DNA of 64,000 nucleotides from Spirodela intermedia (Eukaryota > Streptophyta > Magnoliopsida > Alismatales > Araceae), in the NCBI GenBank assembly GCA_902729315.2, contig LR746271.1, forward strand, positions 4,360,001-4,424,000, given 5' to 3'. This document shows, piece after piece, positions 60,451 to 64,000 of the stretch. Position 1 is the first letter of the stretch; each line of letters opens with the position of its first letter. The translations under genes and the position numbers were made by a program. The notes under the pieces are model-generated. The model was not told the DNA's origin, made no database searches, and was given only the letters and a program-made list of their open reading frames with translations.

Positions 60451-62690
60451 ATTGATTGAACCATTTGTTTATTCTTATCATCCCATTCACATTGAGTAAT
60501 CCTAAGTTAACTAGACTTTAACTATTCCTAAAATAGCACTATAGTATAAAATATTATCACATTTTTCTCTTAGATCCCCAATAGGCTACTAAGTTCACAA
60601 ATATATATTCTAAGGATATTTAAGGTTTAAGGGTTTTTCGCTAAATCTGAGTTATTGTGGTCAACATATTAGACTAGTGGGTCAACATACTATCGATGTG
60701 GGTTTGCATAGTTTCTTCCATGATGGTAGATATGCTTTGTAGTGGTTTAGTCTTTCCTCAGTCCATGTTCACTCTTCAATGGTATGAACCTTTGTTCTAT
60801 TATTCTTTCTCTCATAATATAGCTGAAATTCACAAGATCACTAGACCTTTCTTACATGACAAATATTTAACATCTATTCCCCATGCTAGACACAAAGGCA
60901 TCAGCTATCTTTATACCCATGTTACCATCATTCCCTCAAGTGCTTTCACATATAGAACGAGAATTAGACAATCTCTCTCTGCATGCTTTAAAGAAAGATA
61001 CCTTTTGGACGAACAAGTGTGAAGTGGAGGAGGAAGGTCTAAATTCGCAAAAGATTTCACAGGATGGGACAAGAAGTTTTGTAGTCATTAAACTCATCAA
61101 AGAGACATTTTATATACCTCAAAAAGTTGACAATCGGATTTTAAATGAGCAAGATCTACTAGGTTAGAGATATTCTAGTCAAGCTATAGGTTGACTCACT
61201 TACAAGTTGCATGGTCAGATAATTCTAGCTTGATAGTTTTACTATTAGTTTGTGGTCGTCTAAGGTGTCATTAGGCTTCTAATATGTCAGAATATGTTGT
61301 CCTAGTGAAATACATGTGAATTGTCCTATCATTGATTCTTCTACTAATGTTGGATTTGACTATCTCAATTAGAGATACATTGTCATTGTTGGATTTTTCC
61401 TAAGTGAGATTGCAACTAAATGGTTTGACTAAACCATGGGTCATATTTACTGATCAATGGTGCCACACATTATATTGCTATGGACTATTCCATACTAGAA
61501 TTTTCTTAAAATAATTGTCACATGTCCCTCGAGAAATCTGATTTTGTCACACATTGCTTGAGAAATTCAAATATATCACTTATCCCTTTATTCCACCTAT
61601 GCCACACATCAAATGTGCTGATTGGCAGCACCACATGTCATCTTAATGTTGATATCTCTAATGATGCTTTGTGACATAAGATTTCTTCAATATAGATCTG
61701 AAAAATATGTTTCTATAACAACAAACTAGATCAAAGGATTTAGATTTCAATTTGGAACTCAGTATTATTTATACAATTGTTCATTTTGAACATAATTTCA
61801 ATATATTTGTCAACACCAAAGTCATATCTCAACACTTTCAAGTGTATGTTATCAAAGTGAACACCAATAAAGCTCCCAATATATTGTTTCAATACCTCAT
61901 TATTCATTTATAAATCTTGTAAATAGGTTATCAAATGTTGGTTTGAAATAGCTTATCAATGTTTGGCTCACTTGAGGTACTCCACTCTTAAAGGATCAAA
62001 CTTTAAGTTGAAGCAATTCTCACTACTACATTAGTTGAACATAAATGATTCAAGAAGCCTTATGGAAAATTTTACAACTATCGTCAACCCAAGTGTTTCT
62101 CCAAAAGGCAGATTCATTAGGCAACTCAAATTAGAACTCAACTAATTTCATGTGGACTGATGACTCACTAGGTTATACCAAGTATTAAATGTAATCAAAC
62201 ACAAGGAAGCACAACATTGAATCATGTTTTGTTGGCATTTAACAGGTAGCTTGTTATCAAAAGTAGGGGGATGAATTGATTATGTCATATTTTTCATCAA
62301 ATCTTGAATTTATAGACAATATTATTCTGCATGATAATTGTCACTAAAGATCACATCAAATTTTTATAGTAGTTTGGCCCTGTTCACTTGCACCCACTCT
62401 CCATGACACTGCCTTTTGGTTCCACTAATTCATTAATGTTTTACACACTCAATTTAAACTTTAGCCACCATCCCACTGGAGTTAGCAACTCTAGGCAACT
62501 AAGGATCCCACCTTATAAACATGTTCTACATTCACGAATAGAGGAGGCAAAATGACAGAAGCTTTTCTACATCTCTCTTAAAGATTTCACAGTTCTAGGT
62601 GGAAATAACAGATAAGCTTTTTAGGTTCTAAGGAAACCTAAATACTTAAAAAATTAAATAGGAAAAGTGGAGCGAAGTTATCCTTGATCA
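60451..62690. other. AT-rich DNA with no recognised gene
   Basis: Overlapping 108- and 94-codon frames at 60696-61167 resemble no family I know. The rest is stop-rich and is probably old retroelement DNA. Confidence 0.4.
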
Positions 62691-62729
62691 CCATCATTTC
62701 GGCATGAATGGTCTATTTCTTTCTTCTAG

Positions 62730-63120
62730 CTTTGTTCTTCTCTTCACGTTCTTCTTCTTCTTCTTCCTCTCTTTCTTTTCTGCTCCTTCCCTTGTGATCA
62801 GAGGTGATTGGCGTTGATGATCTTTTCTGCTTCTTCTCATCGTTCTTCCTTTTGTTGTTCTTCTTGCTGTCGTTTTTCTTTCCATTATTCTTCTTCCCGT
62901 CGTTATCCTTTCCATCATTCTACTTTCCATCATTCTTCTTTTCATCGTTCTTCTTCTCCTCGTTTTTCTTTCGATCATTCTTCTTCTCGTCAGTCCTCTT
63001 GTTCCGTTCTACCTCTCCTCTTGTTCATCTTTGTAGGACCAAGTAGGCCGGAAAAGATGCTGTGCGTCGACGTGATAGAGCTCATCATCATCATCTTCTT
63101 CTTCTTCTTCTTCTTCTTCT
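62730..63120. repeat. Pyrimidine-rich minisatellite and (TTC)n
   Basis: Imperfect 15-bp units of the type TTTCCATCATTCTTC run from about 62815 to 63000. CTT-rich DNA precedes them, and (CAT)n/(CTT)n follows at 63083-63120. Basic or Ser/Phe-rich frames across it are low-complexity artefacts. Confidence 0.85.
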
Positions 63121-63589
63121 CAGGTTTGATCAAACGAGAGCGATGCGAATGGATGATTCGCCTAGCTCCTCTTCTCATCCTCGTTCTTCTTGTTCATCTT
63201 CTTCCATCCTTGAGATCAGGCAGCTGTGTGGCTCATGGTTCTCTTCTTTTTCTTGGGATTATCAAGATCAACGGCATAGATGAAGTGGGTCATCCATCTT
63301 CCCCACCTATTTCTCGTTCTCGTTCTTGTTTTCATTCTCACAATCACCCGTCAAAGAGAAAAGATATATTAGCACTTGGCGTTCATGCGAGTTTGTATGA
63401 TTTCACAGGCTATTAGGCCAAGAAATGGGATCTACAGCAAAGCAGACAGACAACAGCCAATTTAAGATTCATACCTTATTTTAAATAGATCCATTTCGTT
63501 TAGATTTATGGTGCAATTTAAAGAGTTTTAATGTTTTTAGATTTCAGATCCGATTTGAAAAAGATATGAGAGAAAAAGTTCAATCTTTT

Positions 63590-63735
63590 GGACCCTCAAA
63601 GATTGTGCCTCCACAATCAATGCTCTAGGAGAAGACAATTGAAGATTTTCATGCATAGGGAGAATGCAAAGATGATTGTACTTATAAAATATTTGAATAG
63701 AGGGTCCAAAGTTGATGGATGATACTTCTCAATGA
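63590..63735 (-). repeat. Dispersed repeat, copy 2 (mate at 32285-32415)
   Basis: On the - strand it shares TTTGGACCCTCTATTCAA and the downstream blocks with 32285-32415. Just beyond it, 63850-63945 shares the CTCATAGA.TCAAAGT motif and its AT-rich follow-on with 15120-15200, suggesting one larger family of LTR-like DNA. Confidence 0.7.
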
Positions 63736-64000
63736 AACGATAATTGGATATCTGGGCTCTTGCATCGATGAAGAACTTAGTAAAAAGGAAATACATAGTT
63801 TGAATTGCAATTCAAAGGTTGCCTAATCTTTAATTTTATGGTCAAAGATATATTATTATATTATGTCTCATAGACTCAAAGTTTCGTTTTTCTTTTTGAT
63901 GACATGATGTATGCCATTTATGACAAATATTTAAATTAATATTTAAACATAAAAAAACTTTATATATTTATTTCTTCAAATTAATTTTAATAATAGAAAA

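Noticed and set aside
62694-63416. Basic Arg/Met/Thr-rich frame (- strand) and Ser/Phe-rich frames (+ strand)
   Set aside because: Low-complexity products of a 15-bp pyrimidine-rich repeat.

Overview
This is a window of nuclear DNA from a flowering plant. The evidence is spliced genes with GT-AG introns, a plant organellar peptidase with a transit peptide, a class B heat-shock factor, a remorin, long (GA/CT)n microsatellites and decayed Ty1-copia and Ty3-gypsy elements. Nothing seen settles monocot versus dicot. Only three intact protein-coding genes are supported, all on the + strand.

Layout. (1) 853-2668: the 3' exons of a remorin-family gene whose 5' part is not recognised. (2) About 3.0-10.1 kb: gene-poor DNA rich in GA/CT, with a dimeric minisatellite at 6.6-7.1 kb and weak gag-like remains near 7.9 kb. 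(3) 10712-11864: an HSFB4-type heat-shock factor with one short intron made largely of (CT)n. Its start-codon region is tandemly duplicated. (4) 12.3-15.1 kb: a long GA microsatellite and a decayed gypsy pol fragment. (5) 16471-29570: a complete 19-exon presequence protease gene (PREP, M16C metallopeptidase, 1079 codons) with every expected catalytic residue. (6) 30-37.7 kb: a spacer with a decayed gypsy RT-RNase H-integrase. (7) 37.7-57.9 kb: an inverted, collinear but decayed copy of the PREP locus and its upstream region. It lacks the transit-peptide exon and exons 7-12. Part of it (exons 13-17) is present twice, with a copia fragment between the two copies. (8) Within this copy sit two inverted 1.63-kb copies of a repeat element that carries a plant snRNA-type USE plus TATA box at RNA polymerase III-like spacing. 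(9) 58-64 kb: decayed gypsy sequence on the - strand, minisatellites and dispersed repeats.

The dominant story is the fate of PREP: one functional gene facing a long inverted pseudogene array. The two near-identical pseudogene blocks share a premature stop exactly at the codon of the conserved catalytic arginine, so that lesion predates their duplication. The least expected signal is the repeat with the snRNA-type promoter. Its better copy could specify an RNA of about 190 nt that ends at a T-run. All coordinates and splice sites were read by eye; no similarity search or expression data were available.
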